In this document: positions 17,510 to 25,930 of the stretch, one piece after another
Position numbering within the stretch: the stretch's first letter is position 1
How the letters are laid out: every line of letters starts with the position of its first letter
Source: Candidatus Flexicrinis proximus
GTDB lineage: Bacteria > Chloroflexota > Anaerolineae > Aggregatilineales > Phototrophicaceae
Direction: 5' to 3'
Length of the DNA: 64,000 nucleotides
Assembly: GCA_016712885.1 (NCBI GenBank)
Contig: JADJQF010000015.1
Span: forward strand, 62,001 to 126,000
Position numbers and translations under genes: made by a program
Notes under the pieces: model-generated
Seen by the model: only the letters and a program-made list of their open reading frames with translations
The model's database searches: none
Told to the model about the DNA's origin: nothing

Positions 17510-17545
17510 GTATTGATAGTTGTAGACACTGCAGGACTCCTTGAG

Positions 17546-18208
17546 ATGGACGACTACACGCTCATCAGCCGACCGCGCGCGCTGGTCCCACCGACCCGAC
17601 CGATCACGTTCGACGAGTTCCTCAGGGACTTTGACGGCCACCGCGCGGAGTGGCTCCCGGACGGCAAAGTCGAAATCCTGTCGGAAGAGAGTGTGATTGC
17701 CGTTCAACTTCGCATGGATCTGTCCGAGCTGCTCGGCGTGTATCTGGCGGCGACCAACTGGGGCTACCTGTTCGCCAGCTTCATGCAGCGGACGGCCGAC
17801 AATCTTCCCGTGCGCAATGCGGATCTGCTGATCCTGGCCCGCAGCAACCTCGAACGCATTATGCACAGCTGCCTGAACGGGCCTGCCAACATCGCCATAG
17901 AGATCGTCTCTCCTGAAAGCACAGTGCGCGACTACGGGATGAAATTCCGCGAATACGAACTGGGGAAGGTGCCGGAATACTGGATGTTTGACCCGGATCG
18001 CCAAAATGCGGCCATTTATGAACTCAGCGCCACCGGCGTGTATCACTGTCGGCCGACCGACTCCCAGGGACGTCTGACGTCCGGCGTGCTTCATCCGTTT
18101 GCCATCGATCCTGCCCGGCTTTGGGCGAACGCGCCACTGACCAACGCGGACAACCTGATTTTAGTTGCCGAGATGCTCGGCGTGCCGGTCGAATCGCTGC
18201 TCAGGTGA
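17546..18208 (+). CDS. Uma2-family (DUF820) PD-(D/E)XK-fold nuclease-like protein
   Basis: About 220 residues. The family pattern is present: TFDEFLRDF near residue 20, an EWLPDGKVEIL strand, RNADLLILARSNLERI in the place of the usual acidic strand, EIVSPESTVRDYGMKF with the family ExxS and Lys near 120, and YELGKVPEYWMFDP. Uma2 proteins are abundant in Cyanobacteria and Chloroflexota, often in many copies per genome, and are thought to be restriction-like endonucleases. Their biological role is not settled. The ATG at 17546 has AGGA 9 bases upstream. It appears to be a single-gene unit. Confidence 0.8.
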   Translation: MDDYTLISRPRALVPPTRPITFDEFLRDFDGHRAEWLPDGKVEILSEESVIAVQLRMDLSELLGVYLAATNWGYLFASFMQRTADNLPVRNADLLILARSNLERIMHSCLNGPANIAIEIVSPESTVRDYGMKFREYELGKVPEYWMFDPDRQNAAIYELSATGVYHCRPTDSQGRLTSGVLHPFAIDPARLWANAPLTNADNLILVAEMLGVPVESLLR

Positions 18209-18251
18209 GCACGGTTCCGGACTCCGACTCCTCCGCATGCTTGCAATGATG

Positions 18252-18260
18252 TGATACAGT
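18252..18260 (+). promoter_or_regulatory. Extended -10 upstream of the two small genes
   Basis: TGATACAGT, 42 bases before ATG 18302; no clear -35. Confidence 0.35.
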
Positions 18261-18301
18261 TCTAGCAGACATGCAATCGATAAGTAGCGGGAGCCGCACA
18301 T

Positions 18302-18529
18302 ATGCCGTGGCAAGAAGGTAAGCTAGGACGCCGAGGGGGCAGCGCTATCCCCAATTCGCTCCAGAACAAACTGGTTCTTGAAGCGATGAAGACGCTCAAA
18401 ATCCCCGCGACGCCGCAAAACAAAGAACGCGTTTATCAGGCGATCGCCGGGAAGAGACCGACGGCGAAAGAAATGGTCGAAATCGTTACCCAGTTGTTCA
18501 GCGGCGAGAGCCAGGCCTCACCCGAATAG
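18302..18529 (+). CDS. Small basic protein of unknown function
   Basis: 75 residues, not recognised. The N-terminus is Lys/Arg/Gly-rich (MPWQEGKLGRRGGSAIPNS), followed by a helical body (NKLVLEAMKTLKIPATPQNKE, then YQAIAGKRPTAKEMVEIV). GGGAG lies 9 bases before the ATG, and coding composition matches the neighbours. The gene is followed after 51 bases by another small gene on the same strand, so the two may form one transcript. No membrane segment or cysteine is present; a cytoplasmic, possibly nucleic-acid-binding protein is a guess from charge only. Confidence 0.6.
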   Translation: MPWQEGKLGRRGGSAIPNSLQNKLVLEAMKTLKIPATPQNKERVYQAIAGKRPTAKEMVEIVTQLFSGESQASPE

Positions 18530-18580
18530 GCTGAGCGCGTGCGCCGGCCGCCGGAGAGCGGGAACCCACAAGGAATGCAG

Positions 18581-18799
18581 ATGAGCGAACCCGAAAAGAA
18601 AGAAACCCCGTTCAATTCCGAACCGGAATGGCCGGCCTCGCCGTGGGACGCCCCGCGACCCGCAGATGCGCCGCGCCCGGCCGACCCCGTGCGGAAGATC
18701 GATGCGCCCCGCAAACCGGATGCGCCCCGCCCGACGGACGCGCCCCGCAAGGTCGATGCGCCCCATAAGGTACACGAACGCGACGAACCCCCGAAATAA
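18581..18799 (+). CDS. Small protein with seven DAPRPx hexapeptide repeats
   Basis: 72 residues. After a short acidic lead (MSEPEKKETPFNSEPEWP) the protein consists mainly of seven tandem six-residue units: DAPRPA, DAPRPA, DPVRKI, DAPRKP, DAPRPT, DAPRKV and DAPHKV, then HERDEPPK. At DNA level this is an 18-base tandem repeat (18647-18772). The sequence must be disordered, alternating acidic and basic around Pro. No family is recognised. ATG 18581 has AAGGA 6 bases upstream, which argues for real translation; the frame is open further upstream without a better site. It lies between the 75-residue gene and aconitase. Confidence 0.6.
   Translation: MSEPEKKETPFNSEPEWPASPWDAPRPADAPRPADPVRKIDAPRKPDAPRPTDAPRKVDAPHKVHERDEPPK
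18647..18772 (+). repeat. 18-bp tandem coding repeat, seven units
   Basis: Units start GAC/GAT-GCG-CCC-CGC and encode six residues each. Units 4 to 7 are close to each other; unit 3 is the most diverged. The repeat keeps frame throughout. Confidence 0.8.
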
Positions 18800-18896
18800 C
18801 GCGGATCGGGAATGGACTTTAACGCCGCTATAAAACGCGGCGCGCATCGGTTAAAATAGGGGGACACTCTCGTCGGCTTACACTGAGGGATCCCCT

Positions 18897-21596
18897 ATGG
18901 CGAACACGCTCGATACATTCGGCGCACGCGACACGTTCAGCGTTGGTGACCGCACCTATTCCTACTACCGGCTCTCCGCCCTCAGCGATCTGGGCATCGG
19001 TGGCATCGACCGCCTGCCAATCAGCATCAAGATATTGCTGGAAAACGCCCTGCGCCACCTCGACAATTTCGCGGTGACGGAGAAAGACGTTCGCAGCATC
19101 GCGGAATGGGATCCGAAAGCCACCACAAAAGCCGAAATCCCTTTCAAGCCGGCGCGCGTGGTCCTGCAGGACTTCACCGGCGTACCGTGCGTCGTCGATC
19201 TGGCGGCGCTGCGCTCGGCGATGGTGCGGATGGGCGGCGATCCCGCCCGAATCAATCCGATTATCCCCGTCGACCTGGTGATCGACCATTCGGTACAGGT
19301 CGATGCGTTTGGCTCGGCCGATGCGCTCAAGATCAACGCGCAGTATGAATTCGAGCGCAATCTGGAACGCTACGAGTTTCTGCACTGGGGCCAGAAGGCC
19401 TTCCAGAACTTCAAAGTCGTCCCCCCGGCGACCGGCATCGTGCATCAGGTCAACCTTGAGTATCTGGCGAAGGTCATTAAGGTCGGCGCGGACGGGACGG
19501 CCTACCCCGATACACTGGTCGGCACGGACAGCCACACGACCATGATCAACGGGATCGGCGTGCTGGGTTGGGGCGTCGGCGGTATCGAGGCCGAAGCCGC
19601 GATGCTGGGCCAACCGATCTATATGCTGATGCCGGAAGTGATCGGCTTCAAGCTGACCGGCCAACTGCGCGAGGGCGCGACGGCGACCGATCTGGTGCTG
19701 GTGGTCACACAAATGCTGCGGAAGAAGGGTGTCGTCGATAAGTTCGTCGAGTTCTACGGCGCCGGGCTGAGCAAACTGAGCCTGCCCGACCGCGCGACGA
19801 TCGCCAATATGGCGCCGGAATACGGCGCGACAATGGGCTTTTTCCCGGTCGATGCCGAAGCGCTGAGTTATCTGCGCCGGACCGGCCGCGACGACTCGCT
19901 GATTGACCTCGTGGAAGCCTATTCGAGGCGTCAGGGGATGTACCGCACCGACGACAGCGTTGACCCGGTCTTCACCGACGCGCTGGAACTGGATTTGAGC
20001 ACGGTTGAGCCGAGCATGGCGGGGCCGCAGCGGCCGCAGGACCGCGTATTGCTGCGTGAAATGAAGGCGACCTTCAAGAAGGCACTGAAAGCCCCGGTCA
20101 ATGAACGCGGCTACGAACTGCCGGACGAGCAGTTGGGGCGCACCGGCGTGATTGCCAACGGCGATCGGCACGAGATCAAGCATGGCGCGGTAGTGATCGC
20201 CGCGATCACGAGCTGCACCAACACGAGCAACCCGTCGGTGATGATCGGCGCCGGGCTGCTGGCGAAGAAAGCGGTCGAAAAGGGTCTGGTACGCCAGCCG
20301 CACGTCAAGACCAGCCTCGCGCCTGGTTCGAAGGTGGTTACCGAATACCTGAACAAGGCGGGGCTGACGGAGTACCTGGACGCGCTGGGGTTCCAGACGG
20401 TTGGATATGGCTGCACGACCTGCATCGGCAACAGCGGGCCGCTGCCCACGGAGGTGAGCGCGGCGGTCAACGATGCGAATCTGGTCGCGGCGGCAGTGCT
20501 CAGCGGGAACCGCAACTTCGCAGGCCGGATCAGCGCAGACGTAAAGGCCAATTTCCTGGCTTCGCCACCGCTGGTCGTCGCCTACGCGCTGGCGGGCACA
20601 GTGGACATTGATTTCGACAACGAGCCGATCGGAACGGGCGGCGACGGGCAGCTGGTTTACCTGCGGGACATCTGGCCAACCCAGAAGGAAGTCCTGGATG
20701 TGGTCGGATCGTCGATCACGGCGGCAATGTACCGCGAGCAGTATGGCAACGTTTACTACGGAAATCCGGACTGGAACGCCATCCCCTCGGGGAGCAGCGC
20801 GGTCTACAACTGGACGGACAGCAGCACCTATATTCAGGAGCCGCCGTTCTTCGTGGATATGCCGGCGGATGCGCAGGGGGTGAGCCCAATTGCAGGCGCA
20901 CGCGCTCTGGCGATGTTCGGCGACAGCGTCACCACCGATCATATCAGCCCGGCAGGCGGGATCGCCAAGGACAGCCCAGCGGGGCAATACCTGATCGATA
21001 AAGGTGTGGAGAAGAAGGATTTCAACAGCTACGGCACGCGGCGCGGCAATGACCGTGTGATGACGCGTGGCACCTTCGCCAATATCCGTTTGCGGAACCT
21101 GCTCGCGCCCGGGACGGAAGGCAGCGTCACCTTCCATCTGCCTACCAAAGAACTCACCAGCATTTACGAGGCGGCGCAGCGCTACATCGGCGCCAAGACC
21201 CCGCTCGTCCTGCTGGCCGGCAAGGACTATGGCATGGGCAGCAGCCGCGACTGGGCGGCTAAGGGTACATTCCTGCTCGGCGTTCGGGCGGTCATCGCCC
21301 AGAGCTTCGAGCGCATTCACCGTTCGAACCTGGCGATGATGGGTGTGCTGCCGCTGGTGTTCGAGGAAGGCCAGTCGTGGCAGAGTCTGGGCATCACCGG
21401 CCATGAATTCTTCACGATCGAAGGGCTGAACGACGAGATCCTGCCCAAGCAGAAGCTGGTTGTGGTGGCGCGGTCGGAAAACGGCGACGAGAAGCGCTTT
21501 ACGGTCACGGCCCGCCTCGACTCCGCGGTTGAGGTCGAGTACTACAAGAACGGCGGAATCCTGCAGACCGTCCTGCGGAATTTCCTCAAGGAGTAG
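18897..21596 (+). CDS. acnA: Aconitate hydratase
   Basis: 899 residues, typical for AcnA/IRP-type aconitase. It interconverts citrate and isocitrate in the TCA cycle, using a [4Fe-4S] cluster. Visible signatures: VVGTDSHTTMINGIGVLGWG near residue 206 with active-site Asp and His, the first cluster cysteine in ITSCTNTSNPSVM near 438, the other two in GYGCTTCIGNSGPL near 505, and in the C-terminal swivel domain GSSRDWAAKGTFLLG near 782. Order and spacing are complete, so the enzyme should be active. The ATG at 18897 has GAGGG 7 bases upstream. A strong terminator follows. The neighbouring genes do not belong to the TCA cycle. Confidence 0.96.
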   Translation: MANTLDTFGARDTFSVGDRTYSYYRLSALSDLGIGGIDRLPISIKILLENALRHLDNFAVTEKDVRSIAEWDPKATTKAEIPFKPARVVLQDFTGVPCVVDLAALRSAMVRMGGDPARINPIIPVDLVIDHSVQVDAFGSADALKINAQYEFERNLERYEFLHWGQKAFQNFKVVPPATGIVHQVNLEYLAKVIKVGADGTAYPDTLVGTDSHTTMINGIGVLGWGVGGIEAEAAMLGQPIYMLMPEVIGFKLTGQLREGATATDLVLVVTQMLRKKGVVDKFVEFYGAGLSKLSLPDRATIANMAPEYGATMGFFPVDAEALSYLRRTGRDDSLIDLVEAYSRRQGMYRTDDSVDPVFTDALELDLSTVEPSMAGPQRPQDRVLLREMKATFKKALKAPVNERGYELPDEQLGRTGVIANGDRHEIKHGAVVIAAITSCTNTSNPSVMIGAGLLAKKAVEKGLVRQPHVKTSLAPGSKVVTEYLNKAGLTEYLDALGFQTVGYGCTTCIGNSGPLPTEVSAAVNDANLVAAAVLSGNRNFAGRISADVKANFLASPPLVVAYALAGTVDIDFDNEPIGTGGDGQLVYLRDIWPTQKEVLDVVGSSITAAMYREQYGNVYYGNPDWNAIPSGSSAVYNWTDSSTYIQEPPFFVDMPADAQGVSPIAGARALAMFGDSVTTDHISPAGGIAKDSPAGQYLIDKGVEKKDFNSYGTRRGNDRVMTRGTFANIRLRNLLAPGTEGSVTFHLPTKELTSIYEAAQRYIGAKTPLVLLAGKDYGMGSSRDWAAKGTFLLGVRAVIAQSFERIHRSNLAMMGVLPLVFEEGQSWQSLGITGHEFFTIEGLNDEILPKQKLVVVARSENGDEKRFTVTARLDSAVEVEYYKNGGILQTVLRNFLKE

Positions 21597-21621
21597 TTCG
21601 CCGGCGTTTCGAGGGACTTAG

Positions 21622-21661
21622 AAAGGGGGTGGGGGCTGCAATGGCCTTCACCCCTTTTTTT
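21622..21661 (+). terminator. Rho-independent terminator of acnA
   Basis: AAAGGGGGTG pairs with CACCCCTTT around a loop containing GGGCTGCAATGGCC, and runs into seven T. It lies 26 bases after the aconitase stop and before the converging YcaQ gene. Confidence 0.8.
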
Positions 21662-21676
21662 GCCCACCTGAGATCG

Positions 21677-22891
21677 CTAAAGGATGCCGGTCGAGCGCAG
21701 CGCGTCTCCCAGCGAAGCCGGGTCGGTCGTGCCCACGCTGACCTGCGGTGTGCCGTGCCACTCGGCGAAGTCGCGGATTGTACGCGCGAGACCGTGTACG
21801 AGCTTCTCATCCACGACGACATCCGGCTCAAGGTGGATTGCGCGCACCTCAAAGCGTTTCTCCGTGCGGTGCGCTTTGGGGTCGAGCCGCCCAACCATCC
21901 GGCCTTCATGGAGAATCGGCAGCGTGAAGTAGCCGTATTTTCGCTTCGGTCCGGGCGTGTAGACTTCGATTTTGTAGTCCATACCGAACATGGCCAGCAG
22001 ACGTTCGCGGTGCCAGGCTACGGGGTCAAAGGGCGACAGGAGAACAGTCCGGGTGGGCATGATCGCGCCGTCGGAAATGGCCTTGAGGGTCTTCTTCGCT
22101 GATTTATGCGCATAGTAGGGCACAGACTCGCCCATGACCGCTATCTCGACGAGCGTGCCGTCTGCCAGCAGTGACTGGAGTGCCACGGTTGCGGTTGCCT
22201 TCTTGAGCCGGAAGTAATCGGCAAACCATGCGGCTGGTGCAACTCCAAGCGCCAGGGCCGTCTGCTCAATCCATGCCCGAAAACTCTCGTCGCGGTGCGG
22301 CGTATGCTGGTCGTCCCAGGGCCGGACACGTTCCTGAAGGTCGTATACGCGCTGAAAACCTTCACGCTTCGAGACCATCAACTCGCCGATATCAAAGAGG
22401 TATTCGAGCGCCAGTTTTTCTTCTTTCCAGTCCCACCAGGTTCCCTTCTTGCCATCCGAGCGTTCAAAGTCGGCTGAGCGCGTAGCGCCTTTTTCGCGCA
22501 CATGGTTCCTGACGTGATCCAGGGTCTTCTGGGGAATGTAACGGGCCGCGTGAAGGCTGCTGCGGCTGGTTGGCGCACGCCGTTCGATCATGAACGGCCG
22601 GTAGTAGCGATAATCTTCCCCAGGCAGGAAACAGGCCGCGTGCGACCAGTACTCGAAGACGTGGCGTTCAGCCAGCAGGTCGGTCAGCCACTTGGTCGGA
22701 TACGCGCCAAGACGGCTGTGCAGCACCAGATACGGACTGCGGTTGACGACACTGATGGTGTCGATCTGCAGGAGATGCATGCGCCTTATGGCGGCCACAA
22801 TATCATCTTTTGTGACTTCCGCAGCGGGGGCATCAATCAAGCCCTGGGCGTGGAGCAGCGCTGTACGGACGTGATCGCGTGTCAGTTTCAT
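21677..22891 (-). CDS. YcaQ/AlkX-type winged-helix DNA glycosylase
   Basis: 404 residues, the usual length for the HTH_42 (YcaQ) family. E. coli YcaQ is a DNA glycosylase that unhooks interstrand crosslinks and excises alkylated bases. The catalytic QxD motif is present as LQIDTISVVNRSPY near residue 36, within the first winged-helix domain. Further family segments are FEYWSHAACFLP near 78 and HRERLLAMFGMDYKIEVYTP near 305. ATG 22891 has AAGG 8 bases upstream, and an extended -10 promoter lies at 22925. It probably acts in the cytoplasm on alkylated DNA; its exact substrate is inferred from the family. Confidence 0.88.
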   Translation of the reverse strand: MKLTRDHVRTALLHAQGLIDAPAAEVTKDDIVAAIRRMHLLQIDTISVVNRSPYLVLHSRLGAYPTKWLTDLLAERHVFEYWSHAACFLPGEDYRYYRPFMIERRAPTSRSSLHAARYIPQKTLDHVRNHVREKGATRSADFERSDGKKGTWWDWKEEKLALEYLFDIGELMVSKREGFQRVYDLQERVRPWDDQHTPHRDESFRAWIEQTALALGVAPAAWFADYFRLKKATATVALQSLLADGTLVEIAVMGESVPYYAHKSAKKTLKAISDGAIMPTRTVLLSPFDPVAWHRERLLAMFGMDYKIEVYTPGPKRKYGYFTLPILHEGRMVGRLDPKAHRTEKRFEVRAIHLEPDVVVDEKLVHGLARTIRDFAEWHGTPQVSVGTTDPASLGDALRSTGIL

Positions 22892-22924
22892 GATATTTGC
22901 CTTGAGGATTGATACAGGTGTTCT

Positions 22925-22952
22925 ATTATAGCACGCGTGGTTGGTGCCGCAA
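22925..22952 (-). promoter_or_regulatory. Promoter of the YcaQ-type gene
   Basis: Minus strand: TTGCGG (22952-22947), 16-base spacer, TGCTATAAT ending at 22925. A perfect -10 with TGn extension and a partial -35. Confidence 0.6.
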
Positions 22953-22954
22953 AG

Positions 22955-24841
22955 TCAAGGTACGGGGACGGGTCCGAGTCCGACCTGAAGGTCGGGGGTT
23001 TGGCCGTTGAGAACCGAAAAGCGGTTCTCGACACCGCCCGCGTCGCCGAAGAACGCGACGCTGATCCACCACTCGCCTGCCGGGGCGTCTGCGGGAAGGT
23101 CCAGAGCCATGCGGATGCCCACGCGCTGCCCAGGCCGCCAGCACGAGGTGGGATAGGCAAGCTCATCGAAGCCGGGCTGAAACGGCGGACTGCCGAATGA
23201 GGTGCCATCGGGCGCGACAAGCACAACCCCTATCGGGTATTCGTCGAGGGGTTGGGCGATCGAGTCGAACTGCATGGAGAGCGTGACCGCTCCATCCAAC
23301 ACCTGAGCATCCCAGCCGACCATCCGGAAGGCTTCGCCGCGCGTACTCCTGAAGACCGCATCAGCGGGGCGGGATACTGCCACCTGTGGCGCCGGCGGCG
23401 GCTGAGCCGCATCGCCGAAGGCGTGGGGTTCAATGGTATAGATCATAATGGAAGTCAGGAGGGCCTGCATACACAGCGCCGCGAAGTACGATCGCCCTCC
23501 CTGCTGCCGGGCAAATACTCTCCCCGCAACGACTACTGCCAGCGGCGCAAACAACAGCCAAATCCGGCCCGATTCGCCGCGGGTCAAGCCGGTGAGCGAG
23601 AGCATCAACACGGAGATCGTCAAGGCTGTAGAGAGGGAGGTGCGGCGCAGATCGCGCTGGTAGACGACGTTCACGGCAGTCTCGGCGAGGGTGATACCCG
23701 TCACGAGCAGGCCGGACCAGAGCGCCCAATCCCAGATATTGAGCCACAGCCCCACGAAGTAGGATTGATTGCGCGAGGACTGATAGACCAGCGCCTGCAG
23801 CAGGATTTCGAGCGGGGTTTGCCCGGTGGCGATCCAGAAGATCAGCCAGGGTACCAGGCCGGCACAGATCGCAACCACAAGGGGCCAGAGGAACGATCTG
23901 AAGGTTCGCGCCTGCTGCGCGCGCAGGATGAGCGCATAGATGCCGAGGAACACGCCAAGCGGAAGAAACGCGAAGTTGACGAATGTGCACAGGCCAAAGA
24001 GAAGCCCCGGCCACAGCCAGCGCACCAGGTTGCGACCAGCCCACGCGCGTTCGAAGGCATTGATAATGAACATCGCGAAGGCCGGGAAGAACGTGCTGCT
24101 GGATGCGATGAACGCTGATACGCCCGGCACGAGCGGCCAGAGCAGGACAGCCATCCGCGCGCCGCGTTCATCGGAGTGCCGGCGTGCGACGGCATAGATC
24201 GGGAAAACGGCCAACGATGCCCAGACCGGGGTGAGAATTCCCAGCCAGGCCGATGCCCACTCCGAAACCGAAAAGGACTGATACCAGGTGTTGGTACACA
24301 GGTATGGGATAAGCGGCGCGGCCATGCGATCTGCAAGATTTGGAACAGACTCCAGCAGGGCGGCCACGCCGCCATAGGTGATCAGCATGCCGGGCGGGCT
24401 TGTGCCGACGCTGCCCAGATAATGACTCATGGTGCCGGTCCAGTTGCGCCACTCTCCGCCTGACCAGTTGAGGACGGACGCACCCCAGTGCTCACCAGAG
24501 GCCGACTGCGCTGCAACATGCCCCAGGAGCGACCACAAAATGTCGCCATCGCGGACATAGGCGACTGTAAGCGAGAAGATAACCGAGCCGGTCAGTGCCG
24601 TAGCCACGGCAAAGCGCCCTGTGATCAGGACGGTTCGCACCGCAAGCAGGTAGGCAGCTACGACCGCAACCAAAACCGGCAGCCGAGCCACTGGTGCGGG
24701 CCGATAGGGCCATGACCAGTCCTCATTGCCACGCAGGACGGGGAGCAGGTTGAATGCCAACGAGATTGCGACCGCGGCGATCGAAATCGTCGCGATCAAA
24801 AGCCAGCGGCGCCGAAGGCTAACCAAAAACAACTCCCCCAT
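22955..24841 (-). CDS. Polytopic membrane protein with extracellular C-terminal domain
   Basis: About 628 residues. About ten hydrophobic helices span residues 10-470, with a long non-membrane loop near 100-170 (SASGEHWGASVLNWSGGEW) and a C-terminal soluble domain of about 140 residues rich in beta-type sequence. The layout recalls GT-C/PMT-like membrane glycosyltransferases, but no catalytic motif could be identified with confidence, so no function is assigned. The start is problematic: ATG 24841 lies in the stem of the terminator of the preceding opp genes. A TTG at 24826 has GGGGGAG 6 bases upstream, formed by the same hairpin, and may be the real start. Confidence 0.7.
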   Translation of the reverse strand: MGELFLVSLRRRWLLIATISIAAVAISLAFNLLPVLRGNEDWSWPYRPAPVARLPVLVAVVAAYLLAVRTVLITGRFAVATALTGSVIFSLTVAYVRDGDILWSLLGHVAAQSASGEHWGASVLNWSGGEWRNWTGTMSHYLGSVGTSPPGMLITYGGVAALLESVPNLADRMAAPLIPYLCTNTWYQSFSVSEWASAWLGILTPVWASLAVFPIYAVARRHSDERGARMAVLLWPLVPGVSAFIASSSTFFPAFAMFIINAFERAWAGRNLVRWLWPGLLFGLCTFVNFAFLPLGVFLGIYALILRAQQARTFRSFLWPLVVAICAGLVPWLIFWIATGQTPLEILLQALVYQSSRNQSYFVGLWLNIWDWALWSGLLVTGITLAETAVNVVYQRDLRRTSLSTALTISVLMLSLTGLTRGESGRIWLLFAPLAVVVAGRVFARQQGGRSYFAALCMQALLTSIMIYTIEPHAFGDAAQPPPAPQVAVSRPADAVFRSTRGEAFRMVGWDAQVLDGAVTLSMQFDSIAQPLDEYPIGVVLVAPDGTSFGSPPFQPGFDELAYPTSCWRPGQRVGIRMALDLPADAPAGEWWISVAFFGDAGGVENRFSVLNGQTPDLQVGLGPVPVP

Positions 24842-24863
24842 GAAAGCTCGTCATGGGGGAGTT
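24826..24863 (-). terminator. Terminator of the oppDF genes overlapping the next gene start
   Basis: A 13-bp perfect stem: AACTCCCCCATGA (24831-24843) with TCATGGGGGAGTT (24851-24863), loop of 7. On the minus strand it is followed by GTTTTTGG. It ends transcription from oppF while covering the start region of the next gene. Confidence 0.75.
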
Positions 24864-24901
24864 TATAGGCAAGTGCGCTTACTTGAAAGCGTGAAGAAAG
24901 T

Positions 24902-25930
24902 TTACGCTTCGGTTACACGGTGGCAGGCGACGAAATGCCCCGGCGTGACCTCGATCAGCTCCGGGTCGGGATCGCGGAAGCAGTAATCGAAGCGCACCGG
25001 GCAGCGGGTATTGAAATTGCAGCCGGTAGGCGGGTTGGCCGGGCTGGGGAGATCACCGGCGATCAGGATACGCTGGCGTCCTTCTTCAACGGTCGGATCA
25101 GGAACCGGCACAGCCGACAACAGCGCCTGCGTATATGGATGCAGCGGGTTGTCGTACAATTCGTCGGTCGGGGCGAGTTCCACGATCTTGCCCAGGTACA
25201 TGACGGCCACGCGGTCGCAAATGTGGCGAACCATGGAGAGGTCATGGGCGATGAACAGGTAGGTCAGGTTGAATTCTTCCTGGAGGTCTTCCAGGAGGTT
25301 GACGACCTGGGCCTGAATCGACACGTCAAGCGCTGAAATCGGTTCGTCGCAGACGATGAACTTCGGCTTGAGGGCGAGGGCGCGGGCGATACCGATACGC
25401 TGACGCTGACCGCCCGAGAACTCGTGCGGATAGCGGTTGATATAGAAGGGGTTCAGACCCACGCGTTCGAGCAGCGCCTCGACATACTCGCGCAGTTCCT
25501 TGCCGCGCAGCACGTTGTGAATACGCAGCGGCTCGCTGACGATGTTACCGACCGTCATTCGGGGGTTGAGCGAAGCGAACGGGTCCTGGAAGATAATCTG
25601 CATCTCCTGACGCAGCTTACGCAGTTCCTCGCCCTTCATGGTGGTGAGTTCACGGCCTTCGAACACGACCGAGCCGCCGGTAGGACGGTACAGCTGAAGG
25701 ATTGTACGCCCCGTGGTGCTCTTGCCACAGCCGGACTCGCCGACCAGGCCGAGCGTTTCACCGCGCTTTACATCGAAATCCACGCCGTCGACCGCGCGCA
25801 CAGCGCCAACCTGACGCTGAACGATCAGGCCAGCGGTGATCGGGAAGTGCTTTTGCAGGTTACGGACGCTGAGAATTGTGTCGTGCGACACATCCGCTTT
25901 GGCGCCCACTGCACTTTGAACAGCCGACAT
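24902..25930 (-). CDS. oppF: Oligopeptide-type ABC transporter ATP-binding protein (OppF-like)
   Basis: 342 residues. Walker A GESGCGKSTTGRT near residue 67, the ABC signature FSGGQRQRIGIARAL near 168 and Walker B FIVCDEPISALD near 192 are complete, with the H-loop in FIAHDLSMVRH. The C-terminal oligopeptide/dipeptide extension (RCPVRFDYCFRDPDPELIEV) carries a cysteine cluster typical of OppF/DppF. The protein powers import of peptides or similar solutes from the cytoplasmic face. The ATG overlaps the OppD stop as TAATG, with AAGGGAAG upstream, so the two ATPases are coupled. No permease or binding-protein gene is present nearby. Confidence 0.93.
   Translation of the reverse strand: MSAVQSAVGAKADVSHDTILSVRNLQKHFPITAGLIVQRQVGAVRAVDGVDFDVKRGETLGLVGESGCGKSTTGRTILQLYRPTGGSVVFEGRELTTMKGEELRKLRQEMQIIFQDPFASLNPRMTVGNIVSEPLRIHNVLRGKELREYVEALLERVGLNPFYINRYPHEFSGGQRQRIGIARALALKPKFIVCDEPISALDVSIQAQVVNLLEDLQEEFNLTYLFIAHDLSMVRHICDRVAVMYLGKIVELAPTDELYDNPLHPYTQALLSAVPVPDPTVEEGRQRILIAGDLPSPANPPTGCNFNTRCPVRFDYCFRDPDPELIEVTPGHFVACHRVTEA

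Noticed and set aside
18828..21404. Long minus-strand frame of 858 residues opposite aconitase
   Set aside because: Antisense shadow of acnA; His/Arg/Gln-rich without any recognisable domain.
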